A DNA stretch of 64,000 bases from Colletes latitarsis (taxonomy: Eukaryota > Arthropoda > Insecta > Hymenoptera > Colletidae). The position numbers and the translations under genes are program-made. The DNA lies in NCBI RefSeq assembly GCF_051014445.1, contig NW_027488366.1, forward strand, positions 28,910,001 to 28,974,000, given 5' to 3'. Of this stretch, positions 26,801-38,900 are shown piece by piece. Under the pieces are notes generated by a model. That model ran no database searches, was not told where the DNA came from, and saw only the letters and a program-made list of their open reading frames with translations. Position 1 is the stretch's first letter. Each line of letters starts with the position of its first letter.

Positions 26801-29800
26801 TCATCTGGCTCGTACTTTCGCATTTTTCGCATACTTGTTGGCCAGATCCTGGGCTTTTTCTGGTTTGTATCACGTAGTAATGTGGTACCACACTGAAACA
26901 GTCAATAGAAGCTGGTTCCGAATAGTATTTTAGAGGATAACGCCGGTTATATCTCGGTTAGGTCTGGGATTTGCCCTCATCTGGCTCGTACCTTCGCATT
27001 TTTCGCGTACTTGTTGGCCAGATCCTGGCCTTTTTCTGGCTCGGACCACGTAGTAATGTGGTACCACACCGAAACAGGGTATTAATCCCGGTTGCAATTA
27101 ATATTTTAGAGGATAACGCCGGTTATGTCTCGGTTAGGGCTGGGATTTGCCCTCATCTGGCTCGTACTTTCGCATTTCTCGCATACTTGTTGGCCAGATC
27201 CTGGGCTTTTTCTGGTTTGGCTCACGTAGTAATGTGGTACCACACTGAAACAGTCAATAAAAGCTGGACCCGAATAGTATTTTAGAGGATAACGCTGGCT
27301 ATGTCTGGGTTAGTTCTGGTATTTGCAATCATCTGGCTCATACTTTCGCGTTTTTCGCATATTTGTTGGCCAGATCCTGGGTTTTTTCTGGTTAGGATCC
27401 CGTAGTAACGAGGTTCCACACCGAAACAGTCAATTAAACCTGGTTGCGATTAATATTTTAGAGGATAACGCCGGTTATGTCTCGGTTAGGTCTGGGATTT
27501 GCCCTCACCTGGCTCGTACCTGCGCATTTTTCGCATACTTGTTGTCCATATCCTGGCCTTATTCTGGTTTGTATCACGTAGTAATGTGGTACCACACTGA
27601 AACAGTCAATAGAAGCTGGTTCCGAATAGTATTTTAGAGGATAACGCTGCCTATGTCTGGGTCAGTTCTGGTATTTGCAATCATCTGGCTCATACTTTCG
27701 CGTTTTTCGCATATTTGTTGGCAAGATCCTGGGTTTTTTCTGGTTTGGATCCCGTAGTAATGAGGTTCCACACCGAAACAGTCAATTAAACCTGGTTGCG
27801 ATTAATATTTTAGAGGATAACGCCGGTTATGTCTCGGTTAGGTCTGGGATTTGCCCTCATCTGGCTCGTACATTCGCATTTTTCGCATACTTGTTGGCCA
27901 GATCCTGGGTTTCTTCTGGTTTGGATAACGTAGTAATGTGGGACCACACTGAAACAGTCAATTAAACCTGGTTTCGATTAGTGTTTTAGAGGATAACGCT
28001 GGTTATGTCTGGGTTAGTTCTGGTATTTGCAATCATCTTGCTCATACTTTCGCTTTTTTCGCATACTTGTTGGCCAGATGCTGGGTTTCTTCTAGTTTGG
28101 ACCACGTAGTAATGAGGTACCTCACTGAAACAGTCAATAAAAGCTGGTTCCGATTAGTGTTTTAGAGGATAACGCTGCTTATGTCTGGGTTAGTTCTGGT
28201 ACTTGCAATCATCTTGCTCATACTTTCGTATTTCTCGCATACTTGTTGGCCAGATCCTGGCCTTTTTCTGGTTTGTATCACGTAGTAATGTGGTACCACA
28301 CTGAAACAGTCAATTAAACCTGGTTTCGATTAATATTTTAGACGATAACTCCGGTTATTTCTCGGTTACGTCTGGGATTTGCCCTCATCTGGCTCGTACA
28401 TTCGCATTTTTCGCATACTTGTTGGCCAGATCCTGGGTTTCTTCTGGTTTGGATAACGTAGTAATGTGGGACCACACTGAAACAGTCAATTAAACCTGGT
28501 TTCGATTAATATTTTAGAGGATAACTCCGGTTATTTCTCGGTTACGTCTGGGATTTGCCCTCATCTGTCTCGTACTTCCGCAATTTTCGCATACTTATTG
28601 GCAAGATCCTGGCCTTTTTCAGGTTTGTATCACGTAGTAATGCGGTACTACACCGAAACTGTCAATTATATCTGGTTGCGATTAATATTCTAGAGGATAA
28701 CGCTGGTTATGTCTCGGTTAGGTCTGGGATTTGCCCTCATCTGATCCGTACTTTCGCATTTTTCGCATACTTGTTGGCCAGATCCTGGCCTATTTCTGGC
28801 TTGGACCAAGTAGTAATGTGGGACCACACTGAAACAGTCAATTAAACCTGGTTGCGATTAATATCTTAGAGGATAACGCCGGTTATGTCTCGGTTAGGTC
28901 TGGGATTTGTCCTCATCTGGCTCGTACATTCGCATTTTTCGCATACTTGTTGGCCAGATCCTGGGTTTCTTCTGGTTTGGATAACGTAGTAATGTGGGAC
29001 CACACTGAAACAGTCAATTAAACCTGGTTTCGATTAATATTTTAGAGGATAACTCCGGTTATTTCTCGGTTAGGTCTGGGATTTGCCCTCATCTGTCTCG
29101 TACTTTCGCATTTTTCGCATACTTGAATGGCCAGATCCTGTGTTTTTCTATTGTTAGGATCACGTAGTAATGTGGTACCACACTGAAACAGTCAATTAAA
29201 CCTGGTTGCGACTAAAATTTTAGAGGATAACGCAGGTTATGTCTCGGTTAGTTCTGGTATTTGCAATCATCTGGCTCATACTTGTTCGCAAGATCCTGGG
29301 CTTTTTCTGGTTTGTGTCACGTAGTAATGCGGTACCACACCGAAACAGTCAATTAAACCTGGTTGCGATTAATATTTTAGAGGATAACGCGGGTTATGTC
29401 TCGGTTAGGTCTGGGTTTTGCCCTCATCTGGCTCGTACTTTCGCATTTTTCGCATACTTGTTGGCCAGATCCTGGGCTTTTTCTGGTTTGTATCACGTAG
29501 TAATGTGGTACCACACTGAAACAGTCAATAGAAGCTGGTTCCGAATAGTATTTTAGAGGATAACGCCGGTTATATCTCGGTTAGGTCTGGGATTTGCCCT
29601 CATCTGGCTCGTACCTTCGCATTTTTCGCGTACTTGTTGGCCAGATCCTGGCCTTTTTCTGGCTCGGACCACGTAGTAATGTGGTACCACACCGAAACAG
29701 GGTATTAATCCCGGTTGCAATTAATATTTTAGAGGATAACGCCGGTTATGTCTCGGTTAGGGCTGGGATTTGCCCTCATCTGGCTCGTACTTTCGCATTT

Positions 29801-31474
29801 CTCGCATACTTGTTGTCCATATCCTGGCCTTATTCTGGTTTGTATCACGTAGTAATGTGGTACCACACTGAAACAGTCAATAGAAGCTGGTTCCGAATAG
29901 TATTTTAGAGGATAACGCTGGCTATGTCTGGGTCAGTTCTGGTATTTGCAATCATCTGGCTCATACTTTCGCGTTTTTCGCATATTTGTTGGCAAGATCC
30001 TGGGTTTTTTCTGGTTTGGATCCCGTAGTAATGAGGTTCCACACCGAAACAGTCAATTAAACCCGGTTGCGATTAATATTTTAGAGGATAACGCCGGTTA
30101 TGTCTCGGTTAGGTCTGGGATTTGCCCTCATCTGGCTCGTACATTCGCATTTTTCGCATACTTGTTGGCCAGATCCTGGGTTTCTTCTGGTTTGGATAAC
30201 GTAGTAATGTGGGACCACACTGAAACAGTCAATTAAACCTGGTTTCGATTAGTGTTTTAGAGGATAACGCTGGTTATGTCTGGGTTAGTTCTGGTATTTG
30301 CAATCATCTTGCTCATACTTTCGCTTTTTTCGCATACTTGTTGGCCAGATGCTGGGTTTCTTCTAGTTTGGACCACGTAGTAATGAGGAACCTCACTGAA
30401 ACAGTCAATAAAAGCTGGTTCCGATTAGTGTTTTAGAGGATAACGCTGCTTATGTCTGGGTTAGTTCTGGTATTTGCAATCATCTTGCTCATACTTTCGC
30501 ATTTCTCGCATACTTGTTAGCCAGATCCTGGCCTTTTTCTGGTTTGTATCACGTAGTAATGTGGTACCACACTGAAACAGTCAATAGAAGCTGGTTCCGA
30601 ATAGTATTCTAGAGGATAACGCTGGCTATGTCTGGGTTAGTTCTGGTATTTGCAATCATCTTGCTCATACTTTCGCTTTTTTCGCATACTTGTTGGCCAG
30701 ATGCTGGGTTTTTCTGGTTTGGACAACGTAGTAATGAGGTACCTCACTGAAACAGTCAATAAAAGCTGGTTCCGATTAGAGTTTTAGAGGATAACGCTGG
30801 TTATGTCTGGGTTAGTTCTGGTATTTGCAATCATCTGGCTCATGCTTTCGCGTTTTTCTCATATTTGTTGGCCAGATCCTGGGTTTTTCTGGTTTGGATT
30901 CCGTAGTAATGAGGTGCCACACCGAAACAGTCAATTAAACCTGGTTGCGAATAATATTTTAGAGGATAACGCCGGTTATATCTCGGTTAGGTCTGGGATT
31001 TGCCCTCATCTGGCCCGTACTTTCGCATTTTTCGCATACTTGAATGGCCAGATATTGTGTTCTTCTATTGTTAGGATCACGTAGTAATGTGGTACCACAC
31101 TGAAACAGTCAATAAAAGCTGGTTCCGAATAGTATTTTAGAGGATAACGCTAGCTATGTCTGGGTTAGTAATGGTATTTGCAATCATCTGGCTCATACTT
31201 TCGCGTTTTTCGCATATATGTTGGCCAGATCCTGGGTTTTTTCTGGTTAGGATCCCGTAGTAATGAGGTTCCACACCGAAACAGTCAATTAAACCTGGTT
31301 GCGATTAATATTTTAGAGGATAACGCCGGTTATGTCTCGGTTAGGTCTGGGATTTGCCCTCATCTGGCTCGTACATTCGCTTTTTTCGCATATTTATTGA
31401 CCAGATCCTGGGGTTTTTCTGGTTTGTATCACGTAGTAATGTGGTACCACACTGAAACAGTCAATAGAAGCTAG
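23815..31474 (+). repeat. Higher-order repeat unit, partial and rearranged
   Basis: The first part follows the 6,832-bp register (24170, 24522, 25049, 25402, 25756, 26616, 26971, 27323, 27675 match the preceding unit). After about 27.9 kb the register slips by one monomer (28555 matches 21547 at 7,008 bp). A block starting at 26616 is then repeated 2,623 bp later at 29239, with a dimer lost inside the repeat. This is the right edge of the well-ordered HOR block. Confidence 0.8.
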
Positions 31475-34400
31475 TTCCGAATAGTATTTTAGAGGACAAC
31501 GCTGGTTATGTCTCGGTTAGGTCTGGAATTGGCCCTCATCTGGCCCGTACTTTCGCATTTTTCGCATACTTGTTGGCCAGATCCTGGGTTTTTTCTGGTT
31601 TGGACCACGTAGTAATGAGGTACCTCACTGAAACGGTCAATAAAAGCTGGTTCCGATTAGTGGTTTAGAGGATAACGCTGGTTATGTCTGGGTTAGTTCT
31701 GGTATTCGCAATCATCTGGCTCATACTTTCGCTTTTTTCGCATATTTATTGGCCAGATCCTGGGGTTTTTCTGGTTAGGATCCCGTAGTAATGAAGTTCC
31801 ACACCGAAACAGTCAATTAAACCTGGTTGCGATTAATATTTTAGAGGATAACGCCGGTTATATCTCGGTTAGGTCTGGGATTTGCCCTCATCTGGCCCGT
31901 ACTTTCGCATTTTTGCATTCTTGTTGGCCAGATCCTAGGCTTTTTGCTGATTTGGATCACGTAGTTATGTGGTACCACACTGAAACAGTCAATAGAAGCT
32001 GGTTCCGAATAGTATTTTAGAGGATAACGCTGGCTATGTCTGGGTTAGTTCTGGTATTTGCAATCATCTGGCCCATACTTTCGCGTTTTTCGCATATTTG
32101 TTGGCCAGATGCTGGGTTTTTTCTGGTTTGGATCCCGTAATAATGACGTTCCACACCGAAACAGCCAATTAAACCTGGTTTCGATTAATATGTTAGACGA
32201 TAACGCCGGTTATATCTCGGTTAGATCCGGGATTTGCCCTCATCTGGCTCGTACCTGCGCATTTTTCGCATACTTGTTGGCCATATCCTGGCCTTATTCT
32301 GGTTTGTATCACGTAGTAATGTGGTACCACACTGAAACAGTCAATAGAAGCTGGTTCCGAATAGTATTTTAGAGGATAACGCTGGCTATGTCTGGGTTAG
32401 TTCTGGTATTTGCAATCATCTGGCTCATACTTTCGCGTTTTTCGCATATTTGTTGGGATGATCCTGGGTTTTTTCTGGTTTGGATCCCGTAGTAATGAGG
32501 TTCCACACCGAAACAGTCAATTAAACCTGGTTGCGATTAATATTTTAGAGGATAACGCCGGTTATGTCTTGGTTAGGTCTGGGATTTGCCCTCATCTGGT
32601 TCGTACTTTCGCATTTTTCGCAGACTTGTTGGCCAGATCCTGGGCTTTTTCTGGTTTGTATCACGTAGTAATGTGGTACCACACTGAAACAGTCAATAGA
32701 AGCTAGTTCCGAATAGTATTTTAGAGGACAACGCTGGTTATGTCTCGGTTAGGTCGGGGATTGGCCCTCATCTGGCCCGTACTTTCGCATTTTTCGCATA
32801 CTTGTTGGCCAGATCCTGGGCTTTTTCTGGTTTGGATCACGTAGTAATGTGGTACCACACTGAAACAGTCAATGGAAGCTAGTTCCGAATAGTATTTTAG
32901 AGGACAACGCTGGTTATGTCTCGGTTAGGTCTGGAATTGGCCCTCATCTGGCCCGTACTTTCGCATTTTTCGCATACTTGTTGGCCAGATCCTGGGTTTT
33001 TTCTGGTTTGTATCACGTAGTAATGTGGTACCACACTGAAACAGTCAATAGAAGCTAGTTCCGAATAGTATTTTAGAGGACAACGCTGGTTATGTCTCGG
33101 TTAGGTCTGGAATTGGCCCTCATCTGGCCCGTACTTTCGCATTTTTCGCATACTTGTTGGCCAGATCCTGGGTTTTTTCTGGTTTGGACCACGTAGTAAT
33201 GAGGTACCTCACTGAAACGGTCAATAAAAGCTGGTTCCGATTAGTGGTTTAGAGGATAACGCTGGTTATGTCTGGGTTAGTTCTGGTATTCGCAATCATC
33301 TGGCTCATACTTTCGCTTTTTTCGCATATTTATTGGCCAGATCCTGGGGTTTTTCTGGTTAGGATCCCGTTGTAATGAAGTTCCACACCGAAACAGTCAA
33401 TTAAACCTGGTTGCGATTAATATTTTAGAGGATAACGCCGGTTATATCTCGGTTAGGTCTGGGATTTGCCCTCATCTGGCCCGTACTTTCGCATTTTTGC
33501 ATTCTTGTTGGCCAGATCCTAGGCTTTTTGCTGATTTGGATCACGTAGTTATGTGGTACCACACTGAAACAGTCAATAGAAGCTGGTTCCGAATAGTATT
33601 TTAGAGGATAACGCTGGCTATGTCTGGGTTAGTTCTGGTATTTGCAATCATCTGGCCCATACTTTCGCGTTTTTCGCATATTTGTTGGCCAGATGCTGGG
33701 TTTTTTCTGGTTTGGATCCCGTAGTAATGAGGTACCTCACTGAAACGGTCAATAAAAGCTGGTTCCGATTAGTGTTTTAGAGGATAACGCTGGCTATGTC
33801 TGTGTTAGTTCTGGTATTTGCAATCATCTTGCTCATACGTTCGCTTTTTTCGCATACTTGTTGGCCAGATGCTGGGTTTTTTCTGGTTTGGATCACGTAA
33901 TAATTACGTTCCACACCGAAACAGTCAATTAAACCTAGTTTCGATTAATATTTTAGAGGATATTGCCGGTTATATCTCGGTTAGGTCTGGGACTTGCCCT
34001 CATCTGGCTCGTACCTTCGCATTTCTCGCATACTTGTTGGCCAGATTCTCGCCTTTTTCTGGTTTGTATCACGTAGTAATGTGGTACTACACTGAAACAG
34101 TCAATAGAAGCTGGTTCCGATTAGTGTTTTAGAGGATAACGCTGGTTATGTTTGGGTTAGTTCTGGTATTTGCAATCATCTGGCTCGTACTTTCGCATTT
34201 CTCGCATACTTGTTGGCCAGATGCTGGGTTTTTTCTGGTTTGGATCACGTAATAATGACGTTCCACACCGAAACAGTCAATTAAACCTAGTTTCGATTAA
34301 TATTTTAGAGGATATTGCCGGTTATATCTCGGTTAGGTCTGGGATTTGCCCTCATCTGGCTCGTACCTTCGCATTTCTCGCATACTTGTTGGCCAGATCC

Positions 34401-35785
34401 TGGCCTTGTTCTGGCTTGGACCAAGTAGTAATGTGGGACCACACTGAAACAGTCAATTAAACCTGGTTGCGATTAATATTTTAGAGGATAACGCTGGTTA
34501 TGTCTCGGTTAGGTCTGGGATTTGCCCTCATCTGGCCCGTACTTTCGCATTTTTCGCATACTTGAATGGCCAGATCCTGTGTTTTTCTATTGTTAGGATC
34601 ACGTAGTAGTGTGGTACTACACCGAAACAGTCAATTGAACCTGGTTGCGATTAATATTTTAGAGGATAACGCCGGTTATGTCTCGGTTAGGTCTGGGATT
34701 TGCCCTCATCTGGCTCGTACTTTCGCAATTTTCGCATACTTATTGGCAAGATCCTGGCCTTTTTCTGGTTTGTATCACGTAGTAATGCGGTACTACACCG
34801 AAACAGTCAACTAAACCTGGTTGCGATTAATATTTTAGAGGATAACGCTGGTTATGTCTCGGTTAGGTCTGGGATTTGCCATCACCTGGCCCGTAGTTTC
34901 GCATTTTTGCATTCTTGTTGGCCAGATCCTAGGTTTTTTGCTGATTTGGATCACGTAGTAATGTGGTACCACACTGAAACAGTCAATAGAAGCTGGTTCC
35001 GAATAGTATTTTAGAGGATAACGCTGGCTATGTCTGGGTTAGTTCTGGTATTTGCAATCATCTGGCCCATACTTTCGCGTTTTTCGCATATTTATTGGCC
35101 AGATCCTGGGTTTTTTCTGGTTAGGACCCCGTTGTAATGAGGTTCCACACCGAAACAGTCAATTAAACCTGGTTGCGATTAATATTTTAGAGGATAACGC
35201 CGGTTATATCTCGGTTAGGTCTGGGATTTGCCCTCATCTGGCCCGTACTTTCGCATTTTTGCATTCTTGTTGGCCAGATCCTAGGCTTTTTGCTGATTTG
35301 GATCACGTAGTTATGTGGTACCACACTGAAACAGTCAATAGAAGCTGGTTCCGAATAGTATTTTAGAGGATAACGCTGGCTATGTCTGGGTTAGTTCTGG
35401 TATTTGCAATCACCTTGCTCATACTTTCGCTTTTTTCGCATACTAGTTGGCCAGATGCTGGGTTTTTTCTGGTTTGGATCACGTAATAATGACGTTCCAC
35501 ACCGAAACAGTCAATTAAACCTAGTTTCGATTAATATTTTACAGGATATTGCCGGTTATATCTCGGTTAGGTCTGGGATTTGCCCTCATCTGGCTCGTAC
35601 CTTCGCATTTCTCGCATACTTGTTGGCCAGATCCTGGCCTTTTTCTGGTTTGTATCACGTAGTAATGTGGTACTACACTGAAACAGTCAATAGAAGCTGG
35701 TTCCGATTAGTGTTTTAGAGGATAACGCTGGCTATGTCTGGATTAGTTCTGGTATTTGCAATCATCTTGCTCATACTTTCGCTTT
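31475..35785 (+). repeat. Disordered family A edge with local duplications
   Basis: The monomers here are still family A but no long HOR register can be followed. A block at about 31.47-32.1 kb recurs 1,584 bp (nine monomers) later at about 33.05-33.7 kb, including the shared variants GGAATTGGCCC and GGTACCTCACTGAAACGG. Variants seen rarely elsewhere are common here (GCATTTTTGCATTCTTG, TTGCTGATTTGG). It looks like the transition zone between homogenised family A and divergent family B. Confidence 0.8.
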
Positions 35786-35907
35786 TTTCACATACTTGTT
35801 GAACGGATCCTGGGTTTTTTCTGGTTTGGATCACGTAGTAATGTGGTACCACACTGAAACATTCAATTAAACCTGGTCTTGATAAATATTTTAGAGGATA
35901 ACGCAAG

Positions 35908-35929
35908 TTAGGTCTGGGATAGGTCTAGG
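35908..35929 (+). repeat. Telomere-like 11-bp tandem pair within a monomer (example)
   Basis: Two adjacent 11-mers, TTAGGTCTGGG and ATAGGTCTAGG, sit at the same place in each family B monomer. Other clear pairs are at 36084-36105 and 38025-38046. The core TTAGG equals the ancestral insect telomere repeat. Some monomers have only one 11-mer (41370-41380, 52632-52642, 53678-53688), so the 11-mer behaves as a unit that can be lost cleanly. Confidence 0.7.
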
Positions 35930-38900
35930 ATTTGCCCTCATCAGGCTCTTACTATCGCATATTTCTCATACTTCGTGGCTAGATCCTGGGCTATTTCTGG
36001 ATTGGATCACGTAGTAAAGTGGTACCACACTGAAACATTCAATGAAACCTGTTCTGGATAAATATTTTAGAGGATAACGCATCTTAGGTCTGGGTTAGGT
36101 CTAAGATTTGCCCTCATCAGGCTCACAGTTTCGCGTTTTTCACATACTTGTTAAACAGATCCTGGGTTTTTTCTGGTTTGGATCACGTAGTAATGTGGTA
36201 CCACACTAAAACAGTCAATTAAACCTGGTTTCGATCTATATTTTACAGGATCACGCAAGCTCGGTCTGGGATAGGTCTGGGATTAGCCCTCATCAGACTC
36301 ATACTTTCGCACACTTCACATACTCGTTGACAAGATCCTGGGTTTTTTTCTGGCTTGGATCACGTAGTAATGTGGTTCCACACTGAAACAGTCGATTAAA
36401 ATTGGCTTCGATCAATATTTTAGAGGATAACGCAAGTTAGGTCTGGGACAGGTCTGGGATTTGCCCTCATCAGGCTCATACTTTCGCGTTTTTCACATAC
36501 TTGTTGAACGGATCCTAGGTTTTTTCTGGTTTTGTTCACGTAGTAATGTGGGTCCACACTGAAACAATCAATTAAACCTGGTCTTGATAAATATTTTAGA
36601 GGATAACGCATGTTAGGTCCGTGATAGGTCTGGGATTTGCCCTCATCAGACTCACACTTTCGCACACTACACATACTCGTTGAACAGATCCTGCATTATT
36701 TTCTGGTTTGGATCACATAGTAATGTGGTACCACACTGAAACATTCAATTGAACCTGGCCTTGATAAATATTTTGGAGGATAACGCGAGTTAGGTCTGGG
36801 ATAGGTCTGGGATTTGCTCTCATCAGGCTCATTCTTTCGCATATTTCTCATACTTGATGGCTAGATCCTGAGCTTTTTCTGGATTGCATTACGTAGTGAT
36901 GTAGTACCACACTGAAACAGTCAATGAAACCTGGTCTTGATAAATATTTTAGAGGATAACGCGTGTTAGGTCTGGGATAGGTCTGGGATTTGCCCTCATC
37001 AGACTCATACTTTCGCACACTTCACATACTCGTTGAACAGATCCTGGGTTATTTTCTGGTTTGGATCACATAGTAATGTGGTACCACACTGAAACAGTCG
37101 ATTAAACCAGGTTTCGATCAATATTTTTGAGGATAACGCATGTTAGGTCTAGGTTAGGCCTGGGATTTTCACTCATCAGACTCATACTTTCGCTTTCTTC
37201 ACATACTCGTTGAACAGATCCTGTGTTATTTTCTGGTTTGGATCACATAGTAATGTGGTACCACACTGAAACAGTCGATTAAACCAGGTTTCGATCAATA
37301 TTTTTGAGGATAACGCATGTTAGGTCTAGGTTTGGTCTGGGATTTTCACTCATCAGACTCATACTTTCGCATTCTTCACATACTTGTTGAACGGATCCTG
37401 GGTTTTTTCTTGATTGGATCACGTAGTAATGTGGTACCACACTGAAACATTCAATGAAACCTGGTCTGGATAAATATTTTAGAGGATAACGCAAGTTAGG
37501 TCTGGGGTAGGTCTGGGATTAGCCCTCATCAGACTCATACTTTCGCACACTTCACATACTCGTTGAACAGATCCTGGGTTTTTTTCTGGTTTGGATCACG
37601 TAGTAATGTGGTAACACACTGAAACAGTCGATTAAACCTGGTTTCGATCAATATTATTGAGGATAACGCATGTTAGGTCTAGGTCAGGTCTAGGATTTGC
37701 CCCCATCAGGCTCATACTTTCTCATATTTCTCATACTTCATGGCTGGATCCTGGGCTATTTCTGCTTTGGATCACGTAGTAAAGTGGTACCACACTGAAA
37801 CAGTCCATTAAACCTGGTTTGCATCAATATTTTAGAGGATAACGCATGTTAGGTCTAGGTTAGCCCCGAGATTTTCACTCATCAGACTCACACTTTCGCA
37901 TTCTTCACATACTTGTTGAACGGATCCTGGGTTTTTTCTGGTTTGGATCACGTAGTAATGTGGGACCACACTGAAACAATCAATTAAACCTGGTCTTGAT
38001 AAATATTTTAGAGGACAACGTATGTTAGGTCTGGGTTAGGTCTAGGATTTGCCCCCATCAGGCTCATACTTTCGCATATTTCTCATACTTCATGGCTAGA
38101 TCCTGGGATATTTCTGGATTGGATCACGTAGTAATGTGGTACTACACTGAAACAGTCAATTAAACCTGGTTTCGCTCAATATTTTAGAAGATAACGCATG
38201 TTAGGCCTAGGTTAGGCCTGGGATTTGCCTTATCAGGGTCATACTTTCGCAGTTTTAACATACATGTTGACGTGATCGAGGGTTTTTTCTGCTTTGGATC
38301 ACGTAGTAAAGTGGTACCACATTGAAACAGTCCATTAAACCTTGTTTGGATCAATATTCTTGAGGATAAAGCATGTTAGGTCTAGGTTAGGCCTGGGATT
38401 TTCACTCATCAGACTCATACTTTCGCATTCTTCACATACTTGTTGAACGGATCATGGGTTTTCTGGTTTCGATCACGTAGTAATGTGGGGCCACACTGAA
38501 ACAATCAATTAAACCTGGTCTTGATAAATATTTTAGAGGACAACCCATGTTAGGTCTGGGTTAGGTCTAGGATTTGCTCTCATCAGGCTCATACTTTCGC
38601 ATATTTCTCATACTTCATGGCTAGATCCTGGGATATTTCTGGATTGGATCACGTAGTAATGTGGTACCACACTGAAACAGTCAATTAAACCTGGTTTCGC
38701 TCAGTATTTTAGAAGATAACGCATGTTAGGTCTAGGTTAGGCCTGGGATTTGCCCTCATCAGGGTCATACTTTCGCAGTTTTAACATGCATGTAGACCTG
38801 ATCGAGGGTTTTTTCTGCTTTGGATCACGTAGTAAAGTGGTACCACAATTAAAACAGTCAATTAAACCTGGTTTCGATCACTATTTTAGAGGATAACGCA

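Larger units (their letters stand above)
1..35785 (+). repeat. Satellite family A array, 176-bp monomers in 352-bp dimers
   Basis: The whole stretch is head-to-tail copies of one monomer of about 176 bp, all in the same orientation. Landmarks such as GTAGTAATG, AGAGGATAACGC and CATACTTGTTGGCCAGATC recur every 176 bp or a close multiple. Two monomer types tend to alternate: one with GTTAGTTCTGGTATTTGC and one with GTTAGGTCTGGGATTTGCC. The natural unit is therefore a 352-bp dimer. The array is cut by the window edge on the left and grades into family B at about 35,785, where TTCGCATACTTG is replaced by TTCACATACTTG. Open reading frames of 80-105 codons occur every 352 bp on the + strand but are by-products of the repeat. 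I see no host gene, tRNA or rRNA here. A centromeric, pericentromeric or subtelomeric satellite is the likely identity; the chromosomal location cannot be read from the sequence. Confidence 0.96.

Noticed and set aside
339..35718. Dozens of + strand open frames of 80-105 codons with similar proteins every 352 bp, looking like a tandem gene family
   Set aside because: They follow the satellite period exactly, span two monomers, start and stop at the same repeat positions, and vary with the repeat rather than under protein constraint. The 176-bp unit shifts the frame at each step. No known domain is present.
1..35785. CENP-B box in the satellite
   Set aside because: I found no match to the mammalian CENP-B box pattern (TTCG....A..CGGG) in the monomer. 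The 12-bp palindrome is a different kind of site.
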